A stretch of 64,000 bases of DNA. Origin: Melioribacteraceae bacterium (lineage in GTDB: Bacteria > Bacteroidota > Ignavibacteria > Ignavibacteriales > Melioribacteraceae). Below are positions 1-8,878 of this stretch, piece by piece (the first letter of the stretch is position 1; each line of letters opens with the position of its first letter). Where the stretch lies: positions 40,067-104,066 of the forward strand of contig JAIOZI010000007.1 in NCBI GenBank assembly GCA_021740785.1, written 5' to 3'. Position numbers and translations under genes: made by a program. A model generated the notes under the pieces. That model worked only from the letters and a program-made list of their open reading frames with translations, was not told where the DNA came from and did no database searches.

Positions 1-279
1 TACAAATGTCGGTATATCAATTCCAACGGGACAATCATTCACACACTGTTTCTTCGGGCATTGGAGGCATCTTATCGCTTCTAATCTAGCTTGTTCCGCC
101 GCATATCCTAATGCAACCTCTTCTAAATTTTTTGATCTGACAATTGGATCTTGAGCCGGCATTTCTTGAGCTGGAATTTTTAATCTATCTTTTGGTTTAA
201 GCGGACCTTCAAAATTAATTACATCTTTTAATAAGGCTCTAGCTTCATCAATCAATTCTTCCGGGGTTAGATGATTCAT
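1..279 (-). CDS. nfnB: NfnB / GltA-type NADPH oxidoreductase subunit, N-terminal part
   Basis: This is the first 93 codons of a leftward gene cut by the window edge. The translation starts MNHLTPEELIDEARALLKD and reaches a cysteine-rich segment, RCLQCPKKQCVNDCPVGIDI, which is the iron-sulfur binding N-terminus typical of glutamate synthase small-subunit-like flavoproteins. Its ATG overlaps the TGA of the upstream nfnA by four bases (ATGA), so the two are translationally coupled. In this pairing the protein is usually the large subunit of NADH-dependent reduced ferredoxin:NADP+ oxidoreductase, which bifurcates electrons between NADH, ferredoxin and NADPH in the cytoplasm. From this fragment alone it could also be annotated as gltA/gltD; the neighbour is what favours NfnB. 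Confidence 0.75.
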   Translation of the reverse strand, partial: MNHLTPEELIDEARALLKDVINFEGPLKPKDRLKIPAQEMPAQDPIVRSKNLEEVALGYAAEQARLEAIRCLQCPKKQCVNDCPVGIDIPTFV

Positions 280-1130
280 AATACAGCCTCCTTTGCTTTA
301 ATTTCTTTTTCAAGATTACATTCATGTGCCTTTATTTCAATATCACGATAGGAGTTCAAACGTGAAATCATATTATCAAAGTCTACCTTGTGACCATCGA
401 ATTCAGGTCCGTCTACACAAACAAATTTTGCTTCATTCCCGACTGATACACGGCATCCTCCGCACATTCCGGTTCCGTCAACCATAATAGTATTTAGTGA
501 AACGAGTGTCGGAACCTCGAAAGGTCTGGTAGTTTCCGCACAGAATTTCATCATCACGGGCGGACCGATTGCAATTGCCATTTCAGGTTTAGGATTTTTC
601 TCGCATAATTCTTTCAACGGTTCGGTTACAAGCGCTTTTCGTCCGTAACTTCCGTCATCGGTTACAACAATAAGTTCATCGGCGATTGCTTTCATTTCAT
701 CTTCCAGAATTAATAAATCCTTAGTACGCGCACCGATAATAGTTATTACCTTGTTGCCTGCTTCTTTCATTGCCTGCGCAATCGGATGAAGAGGCGCAAC
801 GCCAATACCGCCTCCGACACAGACCACCGTTCCGTAATTCTCAACATGAGTAGGTTTGCCTAAAGGTCCAACTAACGTTGGGATTTCATCTCCTTCGTTT
901 AATTTTGATAATTCTGTTGTCGATTTACCAACGACTTGAAAAATAATTGTTATTGTTCCTTCTTTTGTATCTGCATCAGCAATAGTTAGAGGAATTCTTT
1001 CGCCGTAATCATCATCAATTTGCAGAATAATAAATTGACCGGCTTTTCTCTCTTCGGCAATTAAAGGAGCTTCTAATTTCATTAGAAACACGTTTTCCGA
1101 TAGTTGTTTTTTCTGTACTATTTTACTCAT
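276..1130 (-). CDS. nfnA: NfnA, FAD/NAD-binding ferredoxin:NADP+ oxidoreductase subunit
   Basis: The 284-residue protein has a ferredoxin-reductase fold: an N-terminal FAD-binding barrel (GQFIILQ, then RIPLTIAD), an NAD-binding segment (VCVGGGIGVAPL) and a C-terminal [2Fe-2S] site with the motif DGTGMCGGCRVSV followed by FVCVDGPEFDGH. This order is that of the small subunit of Nfn and of sulfide/dihydroorotate dehydrogenase-like electron-transfer subunits. I start it at the ATG at 1130, because AAGG lies nine bases upstream; an in-frame GTG 13 codons earlier has only a badly spaced GGAG. It overlaps the following nfnB by four bases. Together they would balance NADH, NADPH and ferredoxin, alongside the transhydrogenase and KorAB elsewhere in the window. 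Confidence 0.85.
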   Translation of the reverse strand: MSKIVQKKQLSENVFLMKLEAPLIAEERKAGQFIILQIDDDYGERIPLTIADADTKEGTITIIFQVVGKSTTELSKLNEGDEIPTLVGPLGKPTHVENYGTVVCVGGGIGVAPLHPIAQAMKEAGNKVITIIGARTKDLLILEDEMKAIADELIVVTDDGSYGRKALVTEPLKELCEKNPKPEMAIAIGPPVMMKFCAETTRPFEVPTLVSLNTIMVDGTGMCGGCRVSVGNEAKFVCVDGPEFDGHKVDFDNMISRLNSYRDIEIKAHECNLEKEIKAKEAVL

Positions 1131-1645
1131 TTTAATTAACCTTGGGATTTTAATTAGACTAGTTTTCACTCTCCAAGAAAAAAGATATTAAGGAGATTAA
1201 CATCTGAAAATTATCAAATTTTTTTAACCAAACAAACCCAAAATACCGGTTTATCTTATTTTTATTCATCTAGAATTATATGATACCTTTCGAATTCTAT
1301 TATTCACTTTAAAATATCCTATTAATCAAAATCAGTTTTCATTGGACACAGAATTAAGCGAAATAAAATAGTATCAGAAAAAGAAATCAACTAATTGAGA
1401 CGGTGTAATCTAATTATTGAGATTTATTTGCAAGCGCAAACCGTTAAGAGGCAATTGATAGATACCACTATCTTTCTCCTCACCGGATTTGTTTTTTAAT
1501 TCTAACACTAAATCAAATACTGGAGAATTTGTTCTTGCGAATAGTAGTTTAATTAGACAATTTATAACAAGAAACTCGGTTGATTTTTTCTTGTTTCCAA
1601 AATCTGATTCTTCTGTGCATATTAATTATCAGTTGGTATATAAAC
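1131..1645. promoter_or_regulatory. Divergent intergenic region between nfnA and sensor kinase
   Basis: This AT-rich stretch of about 515 bases separates the leftward nfnA from the rightward sensor kinase and must hold both promoters. I see no convincing consensus promoter, riboswitch or RNA gene. A short open frame across 1489-1773 overlaps the kinase start and has no protein-like features. Confidence 0.5.
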
Positions 1646-4600
1646 ATGCTAAGATTTTGTATACTCGCTCTAATAACATCAATTGTTATTTCTGTTTCTT
1701 CAAACGGGCAGGTCTCACCAGAAGGATCCCCGCTAACTGTAAACGACGGTCTCTCTCAAAATTCTGCAAATAAAATTTTTCAGGACAGCAAAGGGTTCAT
1801 CTGGATATGCACTAATGATGGTCTCAACAAATACAACGGTTATGATTTTGAAATATTCAAAAATGATATAAGTAGTAAGAATACACTAAGTGGAAATTTA
1901 GTCAACTGCATATTGGAAGATTCAAATGACAATCTTTGGATCGGGACAGGGCGGGGGATATCAAGATTCAATCTTATTGAGAACAAGTTTACGCATAATT
2001 TAATGCCGTCTGCTATTACTTCCATGTTAATCAATAAACAAATTATTTCAATGCTGTTGGATAATTCCGGAATTTTGTGGCTTGGAACAGGGGATGGAAT
2101 TTTTAGAATAGATATTACAAACAATACACTCGTTCAAGATAATTTCAACGGGGTACAATTATCGCTATTAAAAGACAATACTATTACGGAAATTATTCAG
2201 GATTCGGATGGAGATATATGGATCGGAACTATAACCTCCGGTTTGTTTAAATACTATCCTTCATCTCAACAGTTATCGCAAATTGACCTGCACCAGCTTA
2301 AACCGGTTCACATTACTTCGCTGGTCGAGCTTTCGCAGGGCATAATTGTAATTGCAACTTACGGTGAAGGCATATTTGTATATGATAACAATACTAACAA
2401 ATCCAAGTGGGTAAAATCAATAATTGATAATTATAATGGCTACATATTACAATTGCTGAAATACAATGATAATGAAGTTTTGGCAGCATGCCGTGTCGGT
2501 GTTTTTCTTTTTGATGCCGGTAATAACAGACTTTCAAATGTTTGGGGAAAAGCAGAAGAGAGTGTTACGCTATCTATTTTAATCGACTGGTCGAATGTTT
2601 TATGGATTTCAACAGACGGTTACGGTATTTATAGACAAAATATAAGTTCAAAAGAATTCTTCACTATTAGCAAACGAACCTTAAAAGAAAAAGGGATCTC
2701 ATTTCCAAGTGTAAGAACATTTCTTGTTGATGACAGCAACCGGCTTTGGGTCGGCGGTCATAAAGGACTTAATGTAATAGATTATCCCTCTTTATATCAA
2801 GGGGATTTTACTGTGATTAAAGATTTTAATGATTTTAACGTTTATTCAATTATCCAAGACCCATACGATAAAAATATTTTTTGGATAGGCACGGAAAGAA
2901 ACGGGTTGATTGAATTTAATTACCGTAACGGGAAATATAGCTTTGCAATTATTAAAAATAAAAAAAATATTAAATCACCTACCGAATTTTACAAAAGTAT
3001 CGTTACCTCGAAAGGTCTAATATATTTCGGTACGGAATTAGGAGTTATTGTTTACAATCCTTATTCAAGAACACATTCTCAGTTTATTCATGATATAAAT
3101 AATCCCGGTGAAACTTTAATTGACGGTAAAATTAAAGCGCTTTACGAAGATACCGACCGAAATATTTGGGCAGGAAGTGACAGAGATGGTTTTTCAATTA
3201 TAGATCAAACTACCGGGAAAATCACATCGTTCAAAAGTGGTAATTCACCTTTTTCATTAAGTGCAAACAGAATAAATTGTTTTTACGAGGATAAGAACGG
3301 AATGATGTGGATTGGTGCCGAAAACGGGTTGAATAAATTTATTCAGGGTGAAAATATTTTTGAAGTTTTCAATATAAAAAACGGGTTTGCCAATGATTAT
3401 ATTTACGGAATTCTTGAAGATGATAACGGTAATTTTTGGTTAAGCACAAACGGAGGAATAATAAAATTTAATCCCGTAACTAAAGTAGTTATAAACTTCG
3501 ATTATACTCACGGATTACAATCCAATGAATTTAATACATGTGCCTATTATAAAAGTAAAACAGGAGAAATATTTTTTGGCGGCGTTTCCGGATTTACCTC
3601 GTTTTTCCCGGGTGAAATAAAGTTAAGCAATTATCAACCGGAAGTTATCTATACCGAATTTAGAAAGAATAACAAAGATGTGGATCTGAATAAAAGTATA
3701 TCATATTCCGATAATGTTGATATTTACTATGATGATCGATTTTTCTCTTTCGGATTTATATCAACCGATTACAACAATCCCCATAAAGTAAAATTCAAAT
3801 ATTTACTGGATGGTTTCGATGACACGTGGATTTACACTCAGCCGAATGAGAGGAGAGCCTATTTCACCAATATTGATCCGGGCGAATATACCCTGAGAGT
3901 TGAAGCAAGCAACAGCGACGGCATCTGGTCGGGGAAAGAAACAGTTATGAAAATAATTGTTCATCCGGCATTTTGGCAGACCTGGTGGTTCAAACTTCTA
4001 ATTGTTTCTTCCCTTTTTACAGTTGTCTTTTTACTTTATAATTCCAGAATAAGCAGATTGAAAAGGGAAAAAGATATCCAGAGAGATTTAACCAATAAAT
4101 TGATCAACTCACAAGAAGAGGAGAGAAAAAATATTTCGTATGAGCTTCATGACGAACTTGGTCAAAACCTTCTAGTAGTAAAGAATAAATTACTTATGTC
4201 AAGACGCGAGAATAATTACGAGAATAATATCAATTTAATTTTGGATATTCTGGATGAATCTGTAAACGATGTCAGCAACATTTCTCATTTACTTCATCCT
4301 TCCGAGCTTGATGCTGTCGGTCTTTCGCAAACAATAGAATTAATGATTTACAGAATTGAATCGGCATCAAAATTCAAAATAATAAATGATCTAAATCCCC
4401 TTGATCAATTCTTTTTAAAGGATGAAAAAATAAATGTATTCAGAATTATTCAGGAAGCTCTAAACAATATTGTCAAACACTCCGGGGCAACGGAGGTAAT
4501 TGTATCGTCCGTATTTCAAAGGGGAAAACTAACTTTATCAATTAAAGATAATGGCAAAGGATTTGATAAACAGATACTTACGGAAGATAAAAAGCGTCCG

Positions 4601-4723
4601 CATCTCGGAATAAGAGGGATGAATGAAAGGGTGGCAATGCTCAATGGGAAATTAAAAATCAATTCATCCAAAGAAAAAGGAACAGAAATTTATATTGAAT
4701 TTCCAAACAGAAAAGAAAATTAA
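1646..4723 (+). CDS. Two-component sensor histidine kinase with periplasmic beta-propeller
   Basis: The 1025-residue membrane sensor kinase begins with a signal peptide (MLRFCILALITS). From about residue 30 to 690 it carries repeats of the form DSxGxIWIGTxxGLxxF, the two-component regulator propeller, folding as one or two sensor propellers in the periplasm. A Y_Y_Y domain follows (about 710-770), then one membrane helix (about 780-800), a HisKA_3 dimerisation domain with the phosphoacceptor His near residue 835 in EEERKNISYELHDELGQ, and a C-terminal ATPase (NNIVKHSG, DNGKGFD, LGIRGMNERV). I chose the ATG at 1646 because it puts the signal peptide at the N-terminus; an upstream TTG at 1580 would add 22 residues. 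Three bases separate it from its response regulator. The ligand is unknown; in Bacteroidota such propellers often sense polymers, but these are commonly one-piece hybrid proteins, unlike this one. Confidence 0.9.
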   Translation: MLRFCILALITSIVISVSSNGQVSPEGSPLTVNDGLSQNSANKIFQDSKGFIWICTNDGLNKYNGYDFEIFKNDISSKNTLSGNLVNCILEDSNDNLWIGTGRGISRFNLIENKFTHNLMPSAITSMLINKQIISMLLDNSGILWLGTGDGIFRIDITNNTLVQDNFNGVQLSLLKDNTITEIIQDSDGDIWIGTITSGLFKYYPSSQQLSQIDLHQLKPVHITSLVELSQGIIVIATYGEGIFVYDNNTNKSKWVKSIIDNYNGYILQLLKYNDNEVLAACRVGVFLFDAGNNRLSNVWGKAEESVTLSILIDWSNVLWISTDGYGIYRQNISSKEFFTISKRTLKEKGISFPSVRTFLVDDSNRLWVGGHKGLNVIDYPSLYQGDFTVIKDFNDFNVYSIIQDPYDKNIFWIGTERNGLIEFNYRNGKYSFAIIKNKKNIKSPTEFYKSIVTSKGLIYFGTELGVIVYNPYSRTHSQFIHDINNPGETLIDGKIKALYEDTDRNIWAGSDRDGFSIIDQTTGKITSFKSGNSPFSLSANRINCFYEDKNGMMWIGAENGLNKFIQGENIFEVFNIKNGFANDYIYGILEDDNGNFWLSTNGGIIKFNPVTKVVINFDYTHGLQSNEFNTCAYYKSKTGEIFFGGVSGFTSFFPGEIKLSNYQPEVIYTEFRKNNKDVDLNKSISYSDNVDIYYDDRFFSFGFISTDYNNPHKVKFKYLLDGFDDTWIYTQPNERRAYFTNIDPGEYTLRVEASNSDGIWSGKETVMKIIVHPAFWQTWWFKLLIVSSLFTVVFLLYNSRISRLKREKDIQRDLTNKLINSQEEERKNISYELHDELGQNLLVVKNKLLMSRRENNYENNINLILDILDESVNDVSNISHLLHPSELDAVGLSQTIELMIYRIESASKFKIINDLNPLDQFFLKDEKINVFRIIQEALNNIVKHSGATEVIVSSVFQRGKLTLSIKDNGKGFDKQILTEDKKRPHLGIRGMNERVAMLNGKLKINSSKEKGTEIYIEFPNRKEN

Positions 4724-4726
4724 AAA

Positions 4727-5377
4727 ATGTATAACAATATAAAAATTTTGGTTGCCGATGATCATCCCCTGTTTAGAGAGGGTGTGGTTCAAACCATAAA
4801 TAAATATTGTAATTCTGAAGTTGCTCTTGCGGAAGATGGAGAAACGGCTTTAAAAAAAATTATAAAAGAGGAACCCGACATAGCCATCTTGGATTTAAGA
4901 ATGCCGGGTAAAACCGGATTGGAAATTTTAACGGAGTTATCGAATTCAGATAATACAACAAAAATAATCCTACTTACAATGTATAAAAACATAAATTATT
5001 TCTATCAAGCAGTAGCAGCCGGCGTAAAAGGTTATTTACTAAAAGAGACAGCCGTTGACGAGTTGATTGAAGCTGTTGAAAAAGTCGGGAGCGGCGGAAC
5101 ATTTATCAGCGAAAGATTAAAAAAGATTATTGCAGAAGAGAAGAAAGATGATTTCGAAAGGAAACTTTTAGTAGATTCAATTAATTCGCTGACAAAAGCG
5201 GAACGAGAAGTATTGAAACTCCTCTCGGATTGGAAAACCAACAATGAAATTGCCGGCATTTTGTGCAACAGTATAAGAACAATTGAGAATCACCGCGCTA
5301 GGATAAGCGAAAAACTGAACCTTCACGGTATACATAGTTTAATTAAATTTTCCATTGAGAATAAAGAACTCTTTTGA
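4727..5377 (+). CDS. NarL/LuxR-family response regulator
   Basis: The 216-residue protein is a classic NarL-type regulator. The receiver has the acidic pocket VADDHP (Asp11, Asp12), the phosphoacceptor Asp56 in AILDLRMPG, a Thr in LLTMYK and Lys in YLLKE. The C-terminal LuxR-type helix-turn-helix reads LTKAEREVLKLLSDWKTNNE, followed by IRTIENHRARISEKL. It starts three bases after the kinase stop and is almost certainly its cognate regulator. Its targets are not visible; the orphan receiver and the T9SS cargo cluster immediately downstream are plausible ones. Confidence 0.93.
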   Translation: MYNNIKILVADDHPLFREGVVQTINKYCNSEVALAEDGETALKKIIKEEPDIAILDLRMPGKTGLEILTELSNSDNTTKIILLTMYKNINYFYQAVAAGVKGYLLKETAVDELIEAVEKVGSGGTFISERLKKIIAEEKKDDFERKLLVDSINSLTKAEREVLKLLSDWKTNNEIAGILCNSIRTIENHRARISEKLNLHGIHSLIKFSIENKELF

Positions 5378-5463
5378 GTTACTTTTACAATTGATTGGCT
5401 TTTTACAGACCTAATAGCAACATCCAACCATAACGATTCCCGAAATAATCAAAATTACAAGAT

Positions 5464-5479
5464 TGAGTAGTTCTACTCA
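5464..5479. promoter_or_regulatory. Perfect dyad upstream of the orphan receiver gene
   Basis: The sequence TGAGTAGTTCTACTCA has perfect 7-base arms around a TT centre. It lies about 55 bases before the start of the next gene, where an operator would be expected. It may be a binding site for the NarL-type regulator just upstream, but this is only inference from position and symmetry. Confidence 0.35.
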
Positions 5480-5532
5480 TTCATTCCGAAAGTTCAGTTC
5501 TTATAATTGAATAAAAATTCGGTGAATATTAA

Positions 5533-5919
5533 ATGAGAATAATGATTGTTGATGATAATGCTTTGATGAGGAAAGAAATCATTAGCGCAGTATCTAACAA
5601 TGAAGATGTAATTATGGAATGCGCCGATGGTGAAAGTGCAATATCCAACTTCAAAGAATTCAATCCTGATTGGATACTTTTAGATATTAGAATGAATAAA
5701 ATAAACGGAATTGATGCAGCCAGGGTTATAAGAGAACAAGCCCCCGGAATAAAATTGGCAATTGTCACAAGCTATGATAATCCAATCTATAGAAAATTGG
5801 CAAAACTACATGGTGTAGAATACTATTTCTTAAAATCGAACATGCTTTCTATTAGAGAGATTATTGAAGTAGATAAAAAAAATAAAACGCATAATAAATC
5901 AAAAGAGATTAATAAATAA
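5533..5919 (+). CDS. Stand-alone response-regulator receiver protein
   Basis: The 128-residue protein is a single CheY-like receiver: IVDDNALMRKE with Asp7/Asp8, the phosphoacceptor Asp51 in ILLDIRMN, Thr in IVTSYD and the conserved Lys in YYFLKSN. There is no output domain; the tail after residue 115 is a lysine-rich, probably unstructured stretch (DKKNKTHNKSKEINK). It lies about 150 bases downstream of the kinase-regulator pair and 14 bases before a large T9SS cargo gene that has a strong ribosome binding site (AAAGGAGAG). It could compete for phosphate from the kinase or act by protein-protein contact. The tight link to a secreted protein gene is unusual. Confidence 0.85.
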   Translation: MRIMIVDDNALMRKEIISAVSNNEDVIMECADGESAISNFKEFNPDWILLDIRMNKINGIDAARVIREQAPGIKLAIVTSYDNPIYRKLAKLHGVEYYFLKSNMLSIREIIEVDKKNKTHNKSKEINK

Positions 5920-5933
5920 AAGGAGAGAATAAC

Positions 5934-8834
5934 ATGCTGACTTTATCACAAAATATAAACTTAAAAACAACCCTACTCTTCTTTATGTTGATGCTATTTA
6001 CAACGCACACTTCTTTTGCTCAATATTCCGGGGAAGCACTTGCTTTTTCAGTTACAGGTGATCCGGAATATGCAACAGGTACGGGTATTTCAACTTCAAT
6101 TTCCAATTTAACACTTGAGGCTTGGGTATTCTTATTGGGAACAACTGCTGATCCTCAGAGATTTGTTACTATAGGAGGAGAGGCTGCAGTTTTAAGAGTT
6201 ATTAATAACGATTACCTGGAATTTTTTATTACAACCGGTGGAACACCCAAAAACTTAATATTTGCGAATGTTTTAAACAGCCGCCAATGGTATCATGTTG
6301 CCGGCACCTGGGATGGAACTACAATGAAACTTTTTCTGGATGGAGAAGAAGTTGCAAGCAGTACACCGGGAGGAATTTTAGATTCTCCTGATGGAAATGT
6401 AATGTTAAGTCATGACGGGGATGGCGGGAATGAATCATTGTATGGACTTATTGAGGAAGTTCGGTTTTGGGATGCAGCGAGAACTGAAGAACAAATCAAA
6501 AATAATATGTTTACCGAACTTGTAGGTTCTGAAACAGGATTAAGTAACTATTGGAAATTGAACGGCAACGGGAATGATGAAAAAGGTTCGGCAGATTTGA
6601 CCTTATATAATGGTCCCGTTTGGCAATTTTCGGGCGCTTTTTACGGACCCAAGCGTGCATTACAGTTCGATGGGACGGATGATCACGTGAATTGTGGAAA
6701 TGATAACAGTCTCGATCTAACCTCAGCGCTCAGTATTGAGGCATGGGTTAAACCTGTATCCGGTTCAAGTATAAAAACTATTGTCTCCAAGAAAGCAAGC
6801 GGTGCCGGAAATCCCGGTTACTCTTTCTATATAAACAGTTTTGAAACTACCGATCAGAAACTTGTTTTCGAAACCCAAAATGCAATTCTTAAAACAGATA
6901 ATGCAGTAATAACCTGGGGAGAATGGCACCATGTAGCCGTAACCACGGACGGAACAACTACAAAGATTTATGTGAATGGAAAAGAGGAGCCTTCTACCGG
7001 TAGTGTTAATTTAAGCAGCACTTCAGAAAATTGTACAATCGGAAGTTTTCCCGATGGAAACACATACAACTTAAGCGGCGCTATAGATGAAGTAAGAATT
7101 TGGAGCGACGTAAGAACAGGCGACGAAATAAGAAATAATTTCTGTAATGTACTTAGAGGAAATGAAACCGATCTTGCAGGTTATTGGAGATTTGACCAGG
7201 CGGCTGATACTCACGCTCCCGACCAAACAGGAACTAACCACGGTACCTTGAATAATATGACAAATGAAGATTGGATTTCAGCCGATGAATTTAATACATG
7301 GACCGGACAAAATAGCGGTAATACTTGGCAATCTAATGATTTAAACTGGAGTTTAAATCGTATGCCCACTTCTTCGGATAACGTCTGTATTCCTAATTTG
7401 GAGAATATTTTTGTTAACTCTGCAAATGCTGTCTGTAATAATCTAGCAGTACATTCAGGCAGAACTTTATATATTTTTAGTGGATACACTCTATCTGTTG
7501 CTGGAAATTTATGGGTTGTTGGCAGTCTCTCAACATCCGGCAGCAATCCATATCTTAAATTTACCGGCGGTTCCAAAACTCACTCCATATATGTGTCTTC
7601 TCTAGACTACGTAGAGTTAGATGATGTCAATGGCGCTGAGTTAGTTAGCAATTTAACAGTTAATAATGATTTGAAAATAACTTCCGGCGATCTTGATCTT
7701 AACGGAAATATATTAACTCTTGGCGGCAGTGCAACCTTTAGTGAAACAGCAGGCAACACTGTTACCGGTTCATCCGGATATATTCAAACAACAAGAAATT
7801 TGAATGCACCGTCGAGTGAAAATGTTGCCGGTCTCGGTGCAATAATAACAAGTTCGGCTGATTTAGGTTCAACCAATATAAAACGAGGACACGCTGCTCA
7901 AAGTGGTAACAGTAATTCCAGCATAAACCGTTACTATGATATTTCACCATCAAATAATTCCGAGTTGAATGCAACACTTATTTTTTGCTATGATGACAGC
8001 GAAACTTCCGGGTTTACCGAGGATAATTTATGTTTATTCAGATCCGATGACGGATCAACATGGACACAAGAAGGAGGTAGTTGCAATTCGACCACTAACC
8101 AAATTGAGTTAAGCGGAATAGATGCTTTTTCAATGTGGACAGCAAGCGACGATTCTTCGCCATTACCTGTTGAGCTAACATATTTTGAAGGTAATGCAAC
8201 CGAAGATGGAGTCTTACTTGAATGGAAAACTGCGACGGAAGTGAATAATTACGGATTTGAAGTGGAAAGGACATTAAACCCACGCCTGTCCTTCGGACAT
8301 CCCCTCCCGGGAGGGAAAAAAAAGGGGTGGGTAAAGATTGGGTTTGTTGAAGGATACGGTAACTCCAACTCGCCGAAAGATTATAGTTTCACAAATCCTC
8401 TTAATCCTAATCCTAATCTTACTCTTACTCATGCTTCTTCTCTAATGTACCGCCTTAAACAGATTGACACAGACGGCTCATTCGAATATTCCGATATTGT
8501 TGAAGTAACTCTCAACAATGAATTGCCTGCAAAATTTGAGTTGTTCCAAAATTATCCTAATCCTTTTAATCCAACAACAACAATAAAGTATACAATCCCA
8601 GCCCTCACCCGTCCTTCGGACACTCTCTCCCCGAGGGAGAGGGAAGGGGTGAGGGTTTCTCTAACAATCTATAATACCCTCGGGCAGCAAGTTGCAACAC
8701 TTATAAAGCGAGAATTAGCACCCGGCGAACATAAGGTAACATTCAACGCACAAAATTTAAGCAGCGGAGTTTATTTCTACCGGCTTACTGTTGGAGATTT
8801 TACCGACATAAAGAAATTATCTGTTATCAAGTAA
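5934..8834 (+). CDS. Secreted double LamG-domain protein with T9SS sorting domain
   Basis: The 966-residue secreted protein has a signal peptide (LLFFMLMLFTTHTSFAQ) and two LamG/concanavalin-like domains at about residues 55-190 and 240-400 (LEAWVFLLG, then SIEAWVKPVSG; each ends in a DEVRIW/EEVRFW motif). A middle region of beta-rich repeats follows, and then a C-terminal T9SS type A sorting domain with NYPNPFNPTTT near residue 870. The sorting domain should direct it through the outer membrane to the surface or medium. LamG domains usually bind carbohydrate or protein; no catalytic domain is seen. Two palindromic DNA elements are read in frame, giving SFGHPLPGGKKKGW near residue 790 and ALTRPSDTLSPRERE near 890, the second inside the sorting domain. 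AAAGGAGAG sits just before the ATG. Confidence 0.88.
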   Translation: MLTLSQNINLKTTLLFFMLMLFTTHTSFAQYSGEALAFSVTGDPEYATGTGISTSISNLTLEAWVFLLGTTADPQRFVTIGGEAAVLRVINNDYLEFFITTGGTPKNLIFANVLNSRQWYHVAGTWDGTTMKLFLDGEEVASSTPGGILDSPDGNVMLSHDGDGGNESLYGLIEEVRFWDAARTEEQIKNNMFTELVGSETGLSNYWKLNGNGNDEKGSADLTLYNGPVWQFSGAFYGPKRALQFDGTDDHVNCGNDNSLDLTSALSIEAWVKPVSGSSIKTIVSKKASGAGNPGYSFYINSFETTDQKLVFETQNAILKTDNAVITWGEWHHVAVTTDGTTTKIYVNGKEEPSTGSVNLSSTSENCTIGSFPDGNTYNLSGAIDEVRIWSDVRTGDEIRNNFCNVLRGNETDLAGYWRFDQAADTHAPDQTGTNHGTLNNMTNEDWISADEFNTWTGQNSGNTWQSNDLNWSLNRMPTSSDNVCIPNLENIFVNSANAVCNNLAVHSGRTLYIFSGYTLSVAGNLWVVGSLSTSGSNPYLKFTGGSKTHSIYVSSLDYVELDDVNGAELVSNLTVNNDLKITSGDLDLNGNILTLGGSATFSETAGNTVTGSSGYIQTTRNLNAPSSENVAGLGAIITSSADLGSTNIKRGHAAQSGNSNSSINRYYDISPSNNSELNATLIFCYDDSETSGFTEDNLCLFRSDDGSTWTQEGGSCNSTTNQIELSGIDAFSMWTASDDSSPLPVELTYFEGNATEDGVLLEWKTATEVNNYGFEVERTLNPRLSFGHPLPGGKKKGWVKIGFVEGYGNSNSPKDYSFTNPLNPNPNLTLTHASSLMYRLKQIDTDGSFEYSDIVEVTLNNELPAKFELFQNYPNPFNPTTTIKYTIPALTRPSDTLSPREREGVRVSLTIYNTLGQQVATLIKRELAPGEHKVTFNAQNLSSGVYFYRLTVGDFTDIKKLSVIK
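8278..8331. repeat. In-frame palindromic element, type A copy 1
   Basis: The 54-base GC-rich element lies inside the LamG cargo gene. Outer arms are CCCACGCC and GGGGTGGG (one mismatch); internally there is a GTCC-TTCG-GAC hairpin and a perfect CCCTCCCGGGAGGG palindrome. It keeps the reading frame and encodes an SFGHPLPGG peptide. A near-identical copy is at 12285-12339. Confidence 0.85.
8602..8655. repeat. In-frame palindromic element, type B copy 1
   Basis: The 54-base element has outer arms CCCTCACCC and GGGGTGAGGG and contains an internal CTCTCCCCGAGGGAGAG stem and a GTCCTTCGGAC hairpin. It is read in frame within the T9SS sorting domain, between the IP and the next strand (xxSLTIYNTLG). 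Copy 2 is at 14316-14369. Confidence 0.87.
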
Positions 8835-8878
8835 AGTAAGTCAGCTTGACATAATGATTTTCAATAATTGGAAAATTT

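Noticed and set aside
1489..1773. 94-residue open frame before the sensor kinase
   Set aside because: It overlaps the kinase start in another frame and has no recognisable features.
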